Shown here in pieces: positions 25,201 through 33,206 of a stretch of DNA of 64,000 bases. The stretch's first letter is position 1. Each line of letters opens with the position of its first letter. The stretch comes from G965212025 sp965215765 (GTDB lineage Bacteria > Pseudomonadota > Gammaproteobacteria > Poriferisulfidales > Oxydemutatoraceae), in contig OZ244118.1 in NCBI GenBank assembly GCA_965215765.1, forward strand, positions 2,418,001 through 2,482,000, read 5' to 3'. Below the pieces are notes generated by a model. It was not told where the DNA came from and ran no database searches. It was given only the letters and a program-made list of their open reading frames with translations. Both the position numbers and the translations under genes were made by a program.

Positions 25201-28200
25201 CAGCACCATAAAGGTTGTAGCCACGAACCGTTAAAAAGAGCGTATTCCCGCCTTCATGACGGGCGCGAAGCTTCTGCAACCAGTCCGATCCTCCCACGTA
25301 GTACAACGATGCGGTTTCCTCAGCAGCGATCGATGGAGCCTCAATCCGGTAAGCGATCAGTTCTCTGGCGTGAAGCGGAGGCTCCCAACGCAGCAACAAG
25401 GAAGACGGGGATTTCCACTGTGCCCGCAAGTGCAAGGGTTTGCCAGGAGTCTCAAAGCCCCGCAGAACCGGCAGCGTCCTGTAATCGCCGAAGAACCAGG
25501 TCTCGGTACTCCAGCCAAAGTACGTTGACCTTCCCGCACACGCCAGGCCGGGGGCGGTGGGGCAACGCAGTTGCTGCAGCGTCCGCAAGGAGCCTGATCC
25601 CTGCTCGGCGCCATCTGCCACAAAAGGCATGCCGCCACCATTGGCGCGAGACAACGCTGCCGCGTAGCTGTCGACAATGCCTCCCGGACTGCTGCCGGCA
25701 AAACTTCCGGACTGTCCGGCTCCGGACACCGAGCCTGCCGCATAGCTGCGGCTGACGGTGCCCTGATTGTCCGCCACAAGACCCGCAACCAGACCTTCCC
25801 CGGTCACAAAAGCTGTTGTGTAACTGTCAGTCACCGAGCCCAAGTTGTCTGCGACCAGACCACCCGCCCGAACTGCTCCTGACACCGAGCCTCCGGCATA
25901 GCTTGTGTTGATACTCCCGCCTGTCAGATTTTTTCCGACCAGACCACCCACGACCTGGCCTCCCGGCTCTGCCGTCAGTTGTGCCGCGCTGCCGCTGATC
26001 GTGCCTGCGTTGATACCGACGAGTCCTCCCGCCACTTGCCCGCCAAAAAGTGAGCCCGTTGCGCCGCTGTTCACGATCCTTCCTCCCTCGTTCCTGCCTA
26101 CCAAGGCTCCCACGTTGACGCTTCCCCAAAGCTGCGCGTTCACCAGCACGACCTGCTGCAACAGACCGCCCTGAAGCTGTGCAAACATGCCGACATCTTC
26201 CAGCACCTCAGTGCGCACCTTTAAATGGAAAACCTGAAAACCGGCACCATCAAGGGAACCGGAAAAATCAACAATCGGCGCAAAGCCTTCTCCGGCTCGC
26301 CAGTCCCGGGATGGACCTGCCTCAATATCGCCTGCCAGCCGGTAGTGGGCTGCAGGTGCAGAACGAATATCCTGCAATTGGCACAGCGTGGCAATCTGCC
26401 AGGGATCACCCTCGCTGCCCGAACCACCTGCCAATGCCACGGCTTCCCCGTCGCACTGCCAGGGACGGGTAAATGCCGACAGGAAAAATGACGGCCCTTC
26501 TCCAGCCTTGTTATAGGGCGTCGCCTCCACTTCATGGCGGCTATCGCTTGCCAGACCCGAAAATTCAACAGCCGCAGATGTTTCGCCAGCTGTGTGCGCA
26601 TGCTCACGCTCCTGTACCAGTTCTCCCCCGGCGTACAACCGTACCCGGTAGCCCAGACCTGCGGAAACCCCGACACCCGTATATCCGTAAGCCGGGTCTT
26701 CCGGTGATTGACCATAGCCGTCGTCAGCCGGAGCCATAAGCAACACCTGCAGCGAAAATGCCTGCGCCGATGCCCGAACGACCGTCAATTTGCCTGGGAC
26801 TCTCAGCAGCCTGAACGCAACCGTCGTCGCTTCGCTCATGCCATGGCGGTTATATCCACGCACACTGACTTGCAAGGTACTGCCCCTATATTCGGAACGG
26901 AGGCTTTGCACCAGGCGCCTGCTGAACGTAAAAGACTCGGATCCCGTTTCCAGGGAACGCCCTGCCACCTCCACCCAATAGCCGGCGTTCAGGCTTCCTG
27001 TTTTTGCAGCTGTCCAGTTCAGTTCCAGTTCACCCTTCAGGTTCCATTTCACCTGCAGGCGCGAAGGGGGAGCAGGTGGCACTGCTCGCAGGGCGCGATG
27101 AACCGGGAGCGTCTGCCTGTCCCCGAAATACCAGATTTTGGTGCTCCAGCCGGAGTAGCTGACTGCTCCCTGACACGTGTCTCCCTGCAAAAGTGGACAC
27201 TGTAATTGCACCAGTGTGCGGAAAAAATTGTTTTCTGCGGCATCTTCTTCCCCGTTGCCCACGAGTTCCAGCGCACTGCTGCCGGCACCCGGCTCCAAGG
27301 CATAATTCGCAGCCATATCGGTGCCTTCGGAATGCCCCACCAGCGTACCCACCTGATCATTCCCGCTAACCAGAACAGCTGCATAACTGTTCTCAATCCC
27401 GCTGTAGTCCACACTGTTCCCCACCAGACCACCTACCTGCACATTTCCGCTCACCGAACCAGTCGCATAACTGTCCTCAATCCTGCTGTAGTACTCACTA
27501 TTTCCCGCCAGACCGCCTACCTGCTCATTTCCGCTGACCGCTCCGGTCACATAGCTTCTGAGGATTGACCCTGAGCTGATACCCGCCAGACCTCCCACAC
27601 GATTCCCCTCACCGATAACCATGCTGTCCGAATAGCTGTCAACTATGGAATAGGGATGATCGTGCTGACCCACCAGCCCGCCCACATCCTCTACCCCATT
27701 GACCGCTCCTGCCGAATAAGAGCCGCTTATAAAGCCATGGTTATAACCCGCCAGCCCGCCTACATATTGATGCCCGTTCACCGTTGACTGCGCGTGGCTG
27801 TGGTAGATCTGAGCCACATTGATCCCCACCAGCCCACCAACACTGCCTGCGCCGCTCACACTTCCTCTCGCATGCGAACTGCGTATCCTCGCGCCCCAGG
27901 CATTCCTGCCCACCAGTCCGCCTATCATGTTGCCGTGCCTCTGGAAATCAACCGCTCCGACAACGGTAGACTCCGAATGGCTGAGCTTGATCAAGCCATG
28001 ATTCTCACCTGCCACTCCTCCCACACGTCTCCGACCGCCTATCAGCCCCGTCACCGTGCTGCCCTTGATGCTTCCATTTGCCGCAACGCGTCCTGCCAGG
28101 GCACCTACCTCATCTCTGCCCTGCACCGTAACATTCACCAGCGCCAGCCTTTGCAGGGCACCACCGCTGAGCCTCCCGAACAGCCCGACATGGTCTGCTT

Positions 28201-31200
28201 GCCCAGGATTGATCAAAAGACTCAGAATGCTGTGACCACTCCCGTCCAGAGAGCCGGAAAATGATTCAATCGGTGAGAAGCCCTTTCCGTCCCGCCACTC
28301 GTGGCTTTGCTTCGCGTCTATATCGTTTGCCAGCCGATAATCAGCTGCCGTGTCGTAACGTATTTCATGCAACTGGCAAAGTGTGCTGATCTGCCAGGGG
28401 TCATCCTCGCTGCCAGAGCCCGCTGCCGTTATCACCGCTGCCCGTGGACACGCCGCAACGTAGGTGAAAACCGGCACTATCACCGTTGAGCCTGCGCCCA
28501 CCTTGTTTTCGGCAAATACCCTGACTTCATACCTGGAACCACCTTCCAGACCTGAAAATTCCACTACGGTTGAACTTGACCATTCCTGCTGTGTCACACG
28601 CCGCACTTCTTTCAACAGGCCTTTTGAAAACAGTTGCACGTGATATACGAGATCCAGCGCAACTCCGCCTGCTGGCTCCCCGTACGCGCTGCTGCCCGGT
28701 ACACGTCCGTAACCGTCAGCAGCGGCCTCGGTAATGGTGACCCGTATTGTCGACAGCCCCGAAGCTGTCTGAGTCCCCACCTTCCCCGGAGCTTTCATCA
28801 AATGGAAACTTCCCGACGCTGCATCTCCCTCAACGTCCCCTTTTACGCCGCGTATGGAATAGTGGATTTCACTGCCGCTGGCGTAACGCTCACGCAATTC
28901 AGCCATCAATGTATCGTCAAGCGCGAAACGGGATACCTTGGTGTCTCGAATGACTCCGTCCACTTCCAGCTCATAGAAATTCACGACAGCACCCCGATGC
29001 TCCCACTGCAGCACCAGGCCACCCTTCGAACCCCAGCTTGTCCGGACTGCATGCGGGGCAGCGGGAACATCCGTAACTGTCCGGAGCACGGGCAGCATAC
29101 GGGAGTGCCCGAAATGCCAAATTCGCGTATCCCAACCCTGATACACACCATCTGCCCGGCAAAGATTGACGGGATCCATCGAGCACTTCATTTGCTCCAC
29201 AGTGCGCAAACCACCGCCCTGTACTGCACCCTCATTCCCGCCCACGAGGCTGTCCCCGTCTCCCAACTCGCTGGCATAGCTGCGGTCTATCGTGCCACCG
29301 TTGACTCCGACCAGCCTGCCCGGCAAATCAGTTCCTCCTACAGCACCAGTGCTATAGGCACTTCTGACCAAGCCGCTGTTTACTCCCGCCAGTCCGCCTG
29401 TCTGACTGCCTCCGGTCACTGCGCCTCGTGCATAACTGTTACCGATGCTTCCCTTGTTTTCGCCGACCAGTCCGCCTGTCTGACTGCCTCCGGTCACAGT
29501 GCATCGTGCATAACTGTTACCGATGCTTCCCTTGTTTTCGCCGACCAGTCCGCCTGTCTGACTGTCTCCGGTCACAGTGCATCGAGCATAACTGTTACTG
29601 ATGTTTCCTTTGTTTTCGCCGACCAGACCCCCAACCTGGTTCTTTCCAGTCACACGTGCATTCACGTTTGTATGGCTGTTCACTATGCTGGCGTTGCCCT
29701 CGCTCACACCCACCAGACCACCTACCTGACTGTCTCCGGATATTATGCCTTGTGCATAACTGTCACTGATGCTTCCCTTGTTTTCGCCGACCAGACCCCC
29801 AACCTTGTTCTTTCCTCTCACACGTAATCCCCAGTATGCATAGCTATTCACGATACTGGCGTTGCCCTCGCTCACACCCACCAGACCACCTACCTGACTG
29901 CCTCCGAACACTGTGCCTCGTGAGTAGCTGTCACTGATGCTTCCTGCGTTTGTGCCGACCAGACCCCCGACTTTGTTCTTTCCTGTCACACGTGTTCCCC
30001 AGTCTGTATGGCTACTCACGATCTTGGCGTTGCCCTCGCTCACACCCACCAGACCGCCCACCTGACTGTCTCCGGTCACTGCTTCGCTTCGTGTGAGGCT
30101 GTTGCTGATGCTTCCTGCGTTTGTACCAACCAGACCCCCGACCCGGTTCTTTCCAAGTACTTTCCTGTATGCATGGCCATTCACGATGCTGGCGTTTTTC
30201 AGGTTCACGCCCACCAGACCACCTACCTGACTGTCTCCGGTCACTGCGCCTTGTGCGTAGCTGTCGCTGATGCTTCCTCTGTTTTCGCCGACCAGACCCC
30301 CAATCTGGTTCTTTCCACTCACACGTGATCCCCAGCCTGTATGGCTACGCACGATCCTGGCGTCATTCACACCCACCAAGCCCCCAGTCCCGCGGGCTGC
30401 TCCGACAACCTTGTTCCCCATGTAACTGTCACTGATGGTGCCGCCAAGGTGCCAACCCACCAGACCACCCACGTAGCCCCACCCTACGGTATGAGTCCCG
30501 GTCACATTTCCAGTCACATGGCTGGAAGTGACCGAACCCATGTTTTTGCCCACCAGACCGCCGACTTGATTGCCTCCTGTTACTCCCCCCGACGCATGAC
30601 TGCCTGCAATCGTGCCACCGTCATTCTGACCCACCAGACCGCCGACAACCCATGTGCCACTAGAATTCTCCCCAACCCTTACCGTCGCTGTGCTGTTGCG
30701 AATGACACCGCCCTGATTCAGGCCAACCAGCCCACCGATGGTTCTGTACCCGTCAACCTTGCCATCAACCTTACTGTCCTCAATCGTTCCCCGATTGTTC
30801 AGCCCAACCAGAGAACCGACATTCACTCCGTTTTCCGTCAAAAAATTCACCAGCTTCACGCGCTTCAGCAAGCCACCCTGTAGCTCGCCAAACAGCCCTA
30901 TATTCTTGAATGCTTCGTCTGCTGTGTTGACCTTCAAATTGGAAATTTGGTAACCGTTGCCATCGTAAGTGCCAGAAAAATCCTTGATCGGTGCAAAACC
31001 GTTTTTCCAGCCATGCGTCATCGTCGTCGCGTCTATATCTTTGATTTGGATGTAGTGCGACTGGGGCGATGCATCCATGTCGCGCAAATGGCACAGGTTT
31101 TCTACCTGGTAGGGATCACTTTCAGTTCCGGAACCTGCCATGGCCTGCGAACTTGCAGCACACGCGAGCTCAGGATCCATATAGGGAAATTGACTGTTGT

Positions 31201-32710
31201 TGTAATAGGTGTCTCCGTAATTGAGAAGGTTGAAGGCTCTTTCGTTCGCGTAAATCCCTCCCATCCCGTAATACCACGTGATGCATTCCGAACCCGGATG
31301 GACAGGGGCGGTATTGTAAACCCCTATCGCCATGTCGGTCTTTTTATAAAATGCGGTTGAGCCGGACGCTCCAAATGTAGGAGAGATGCCCTTATACGTT
31401 AATTCTAAAAACCAGCAAATCGCTCCTTCGCAGAAAGGCGGGGTGCCTGTCTTGCCGCCGATTGTCCGGTAGAGTTCCCGGGATACTGCCACTGCGCTTT
31501 CAAACTCACCCAGCTGCTGAGGCTTGGAGCCAGTGTGGTGTACGGAGAAACCACTGAAAGTATCGATAGTGCGGGTCATCCACTCCAGCAATTTATAATC
31601 TCCGTGCCCAGAAAACGACCCGGCAAGGCGCACAATCGCCCAATCTCCACCCTCACCACCAACCCTCAATGTTCCCTTTCCTGCCACGTATATCACACCA
31701 TAGGCGTATGAATTACCAGGAATACCGATGAAGAACGGCAAAAACGGTTTGTCCACAGCGTCAGCGTCCACTTCAGAGAAAAGGTGAAACGCTGTCAGAA
31801 TGTAGGGGGCTCCATCACCTGACTTGTTCTTTATAAAAGTCCCAGTCCCGCAACTAGAATTTTCGCTAAAAATGCGGCACATTTCTACGACACCTTTGGT
31901 CACATCACGCACGTAAGCCGGGCTGTCGCTGTTTACGTAGGTGTTGTTGCTACTAAACAAGTTATCGTGGGTGTCTGCGCGCTCGCAACTGCCGGCTTGC
32001 CTCCGAGGTGCCAGGTTCCTGATTCCCTCCCCGTATAAAACTCCGTTGTTATCCTTGAATGTGTGGCTCACTTTTTCGACCGAAAAAGGAAATTTTTCTG
32101 GCTCCAGGTGGTAACTGTCCGGAACCCAAAACTCTATGACAACGGTATCACCAGATATCGGGAACGCCACAAAGCTGCCATCATTACGTGACAAGCCATG
32201 TTCCGTGTACTCTACGACCTCTTCATTGTTGTCTCCGGCGAGGGCATAGACATTCACCGACATGCCCGGGTCGAGGGGAAACCCAGAAAAATGCAACCAC
32301 AGCTGCAGGGCGGACGGAGAGCGAATCTGCGCCTGCCAGACATCAAGACCGTCTTCCTGTTTGACCAGCGCCCAGTTGGAGCGCCTTAACCGGACGTCCC
32401 GGGCAATGCTGGTGTAGTTGACCGTTGTCGCACGAAGCAGTTCACGAATGCGCTCCTGTTCCTGGGTGCTGAAAGATCCCAAGTTCAGTTGCTGCGCGCG
32501 GGCAGGATACAGAGTTCGAGTGGCTTCCCGGGCATTCCTCCCCTCCGAAAAGGGATGGGACGCGAAGCCTTGTTCTGCCAGAGATTCCTGATCCTGGCCG
32601 AAAACGAATGAGCTTGACGTGATGATGGACACACCCACAAGTAGCCACTTCCGCCAACCATGGCTACCGGAAATCTGCGTATCCGGAAATCTGAAACCTG
32701 CTTCTTTCAT
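22214..32710 (-). CDS. Giant secreted protease with GLUG and fibronectin-III modules, paralogue A
   Basis: This 3498-residue protein is intact. Residues 1-38 form a Sec signal peptide with a long n-region (hydrophobic LLVGVSIITSSSFVF, cleavage near FG/QD). A roughly 230-residue pro-region follows. A lysyl-endopeptidase-like serine protease (about 275-500) has His309 (ILTAFH), Asp356 (GGDWAIV) and Ser449 (GASGS), plus the VHHTGSK segment seen in Achromobacter protease I. Four modules begin near 525, 1430, 2095 and 2640. Each opens with GSGxExxPWQI, carries a run of GLUG repeats (GGLVGxNxGxI), closes with a GW...WxFG...LPxxR cap, and adds two fibronectin-III-like domains. The C-terminus is basic (KKLRLRAFLGGMVR). 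Likely a cell-surface or released protease/adhesin; the substrate is unknown. It has only one copy of the 5' leader, unlike B and C. Confidence 0.9.
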   Translation of the reverse strand: MKEAGFRFPDTQISGSHGWRKWLLVGVSIITSSSFVFGQDQESLAEQGFASHPFSEGRNAREATRTLYPARAQQLNLGSFSTQEQERIRELLRATTVNYTSIARDVRLRRSNWALVKQEDGLDVWQAQIRSPSALQLWLHFSGFPLDPGMSVNVYALAGDNNEEVVEYTEHGLSRNDGSFVAFPISGDTVVIEFWVPDSYHLEPEKFPFSVEKVSHTFKDNNGVLYGEGIRNLAPRRQAGSCERADTHDNLFSSNNTYVNSDSPAYVRDVTKGVVEMCRIFSENSSCGTGTFIKNKSGDGAPYILTAFHLFSEVDADAVDKPFLPFFIGIPGNSYAYGVIYVAGKGTLRVGGEGGDWAIVRLAGSFSGHGDYKLLEWMTRTIDTFSGFSVHHTGSKPQQLGEFESAVAVSRELYRTIGGKTGTPPFCEGAICWFLELTYKGISPTFGASGSTAFYKKTDMAIGVYNTAPVHPGSECITWYYGMGGIYANERAFNLLNYGDTYYNNSQFPYMDPELACAASSQAMAGSGTESDPYQVENLCHLRDMDASPQSHYIQIKDIDATTMTHGWKNGFAPIKDFSGTYDGNGYQISNLKVNTADEAFKNIGLFGELQGGLLKRVKLVNFLTENGVNVGSLVGLNNRGTIEDSKVDGKVDGYRTIGGLVGLNQGGVIRNSTATVRVGENSSGTWVVGGLVGQNDGGTIAGSHASGGVTGGNQVGGLVGKNMGSVTSSHVTGNVTGTHTVGWGYVGGLVGWHLGGTISDSYMGNKVVGAARGTGGLVGVNDARIVRSHTGWGSRVSGKNQIGGLVGENRGSISDSYAQGAVTGDSQVGGLVGVNLKNASIVNGHAYRKVLGKNRVGGLVGTNAGSISNSLTRSEAVTGDSQVGGLVGVSEGNAKIVSSHTDWGTRVTGKNKVGGLVGTNAGSISDSYSRGTVFGGSQVGGLVGVSEGNASIVNSYAYWGLRVRGKNKVGGLVGENKGSISDSYAQGIISGDSQVGGLVGVSEGNASIVNSHTNVNARVTGKNQVGGLVGENKGNISNSYARCTVTGDSQTGGLVGENKGSIGNSYARCTVTGGSQTGGLVGENKGSIGNSYARGAVTGGSQTGGLAGVNSGLVRSAYSTGAVGGTDLPGRLVGVNGGTIDRSYASELGDGDSLVGGNEGAVQGGGLRTVEQMKCSMDPVNLCRADGVYQGWDTRIWHFGHSRMLPVLRTVTDVPAAPHAVRTSWGSKGGLVLQWEHRGAVVNFYELEVDGVIRDTKVSRFALDDTLMAELRERYASGSEIHYSIRGVKGDVEGDAASGSFHLMKAPGKVGTQTASGLSTIRVTITEAAADGYGRVPGSSAYGEPAGGVALDLVYHVQLFSKGLLKEVRRVTQQEWSSSTVVEFSGLEGGSRYEVRVFAENKVGAGSTVIVPVFTYVAACPRAAVITAAGSGSEDDPWQISTLCQLHEIRYDTAADYRLANDIDAKQSHEWRDGKGFSPIESFSGSLDGSGHSILSLLINPGQADHVGLFGRLSGGALQRLALVNVTVQGRDEVGALAGRVAANGSIKGSTVTGLIGGRRRVGGVAGENHGLIKLSHSESTVVGAVDFQRHGNMIGGLVGRNAWGARIRSSHARGSVSGAGSVGGLVGINVAQIYHSHAQSTVNGHQYVGGLAGYNHGFISGSYSAGAVNGVEDVGGLVGQHDHPYSIVDSYSDSMVIGEGNRVGGLAGISSGSILRSYVTGAVSGNEQVGGLAGNSEYYSRIEDSYATGSVSGNVQVGGLVGNSVDYSGIENSYAAVLVSGNDQVGTLVGHSEGTDMAANYALEPGAGSSALELVGNGEEDAAENNFFRTLVQLQCPLLQGDTCQGAVSYSGWSTKIWYFGDRQTLPVHRALRAVPPAPPSRLQVKWNLKGELELNWTAAKTGSLNAGYWVEVAGRSLETGSESFTFSRRLVQSLRSEYRGSTLQVSVRGYNRHGMSEATTVAFRLLRVPGKLTVVRASAQAFSLQVLLMAPADDGYGQSPEDPAYGYTGVGVSAGLGYRVRLYAGGELVQEREHAHTAGETSAAVEFSGLASDSRHEVEATPYNKAGEGPSFFLSAFTRPWQCDGEAVALAGGSGSEGDPWQIATLCQLQDIRSAPAAHYRLAGDIEAGPSRDWRAGEGFAPIVDFSGSLDGAGFQVFHLKVRTEVLEDVGMFAQLQGGLLQQVVLVNAQLWGSVNVGALVGRNEGGRIVNSGATGSLFGGQVAGGLVGINAGTISGSAAQLTAEPGGQVVGGLVGKNLTGGSINTSYAGGSVSGAVRAGGLVADNLGSVTDSYTTAFVTGEGLVAGLVADNQGTVSRSYAAGSVSGAGQSGSFAGSSPGGIVDSYAAALSRANGGGMPFVADGAEQGSGSLRTLQQLRCPTAPGLACAGRSTYFGWSTETWFFGDYRTLPVLRGFETPGKPLHLRAQWKSPSSLLLRWEPPLHARELIAYRIEAPSIAAEETASLYYVGGSDWLQKLRARHEGGNTLFLTVRGYNLYGAGEAARVSVRLLGVPDSLTDVRVVPGITTLRLSFTAPANDGYGRKPVDADYAASVEAMALRLAYRIRLYASGELVEERDIPLGNPLNPVTMEFAELKSAFEYRLEAFAHNSVGTGSPSTIRTVTRFPECAGKGLKSASGDGSSTNPWQIATLCQLQDARSDLYAHYVQVADIDGSPSRGWSGGAGFHPIEPFSGTFDGAGRQISALYINRPETNTIGLFSRLAEDGIAKGVVLVEAWVKGKNSVGALVGFNDGTVMNSVVKSAQISGNRAGVNIGGLAGGNGGLLINSGASAEVDGGRYVGGLVGYVKAKGRVVGNTVRASQVSALESAGGLAGLALGAAILHSSADAAVRVLGEGRGNAGGLVGYSLGSTILHCYATGSAIAVNGSRAGGLVGYSGSTIAYSYADVSVSGDSRVGGLVGNNAGSVHASYALGEVRGHFSIGGLVGNNIRRIQDSYAVNSVDGESGSTGSLAGYSAPDAVIDRSYAPVSAQASLVGNGSADGSSPRTLTQLRCPTAAGQRCAGATTYAGWEPGAWHFGNTRTLPLLRALADIPAAPVDLAVSWESPDHLRFTWAAGSSAVDSYELELAGTIREVTAPTFDFDGDFLAGFRKNKQEACPHPYRLRAVHGDVAGYQAAGHFYLPSLPGATTVTELVPGQTTARLVLAIMGHDDCAPLAGDALATSPDRVAGSGFGYVVVVSAAGRSTETFFSAGAFDTEIEITDLLPKRSYSLQVYARNRAGVGVPAQASENRDAFSTIAVPGRPSGLHARWESADRVNLSWEAASSNRATIDIYQLSVDGKSYPVEGTATSYVLSVHALVQLRKKHTGGDQIRYSLRAVNRAGTGAMSTATFTLLNVLEGTLAMQLMHKANGRVQVHLQYSGNDGYGRTADHADFGAPVDGILLGLGYRVQLLSYGELIEEQSVAMPTPGGAVRTEFTGLQGGVAYEVRAFPRDSVAELPGMSQFINWDPEIPTTPRPGPHHVKKLRLRAFLGGMVR
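29218..30913 (-). repeat. GLUG repeat tract 1 of gene A, with 78 bp near-identical tandem units
   Basis: About twenty GLUG units of roughly 24-30 codons lie between residues 600 and 1165. At 29380-29640 three successive units are nearly identical with an exact 78-base (26-codon) period, encoding variants of GGLVGENKGSIGNSYARGAV. Their near identity at the DNA level implies recent expansion. Confidence 0.85.
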
Positions 32711-32945
32711 TGTGAATGCCTACGAGCCATGCGGGCGGAGAAAAGAGAGCCTGACCACCCTGAGACATAAAATTCCCTGCACCACATTCGCTATCTGTTC
32801 TCCATGGCTGACGCACTGAGCGATCCTCTGGCTCTGACATTCACTCACTCTCTGATGTCCCAGCATGACTGTACACACAGGGAAATCACTAGTGGGTCAA
32901 TTGTACAAAATAACGCCCATTTCAGCAAATTATTATAAGAAGATA
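32711..32945 (-). promoter_or_regulatory. Leader and candidate promoter of giant gene A
   Basis: This region of about 230 bases is shared with genes B and C. It contains a TATAAT on the minus strand at 32932-32937, followed downstream by TTGTACAATTGACCCACTAG and a 150-base untranslated leader. No good -35 box is seen for the TATAAT. A tiny frame MARRHSQ ends in a TGA that overlaps the gene's ATG (ATGA), which may couple translation. The ribosome site is weak. Confidence 0.35.
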
Positions 32946-32999
32946 CCGGCCTCATCCGACCGGAAAACCCCGAAAACAGTACCAAGGTGTGCAGTCTTA

Positions 33000-33206
33000 T
33001 TCAAACTGATTTGCGTGTTTTTCGGGTTATTAAACTCGTGGTTCATAGCTCTCTCGCCAGTTGCCCGGGCTCTTCATTAAAGAAATGCTCGTTATGGAAA
33101 ATTCCTTCTCCAAACACTCCTGGCACACTGCCTCAAGAAAACCACACATTCATCAGAAAACAAAACCTTTTCGTGTTTTTCGCGGTTATTAAACTCGTGT
33201 ATGCCC
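33000..33206. repeat. Short MITE-like repeat block downstream of giant gene B
   Basis: It contains a single unit of the 160-185 bp repeat found in larger arrays at 45.3-46.2 kb and 58.7-59.7 kb, ending in TTTTTCGCGGTTATTAAACT just before the gene B stop. The left end seen in the other blocks is missing. Confidence 0.7.

Noticed and set aside
28634..29827. Long plus-strand ORF (397 codons) antisense to giant gene A, and similar ones at 40009-41250 and 53966-55063
   Set aside because: They lie opposite the GLUG tracts. Because repeat units are multiples of three bases, any antisense frame free of stops in one unit stays open in all, so length is not evidence of coding. No start signals and no family similarity.
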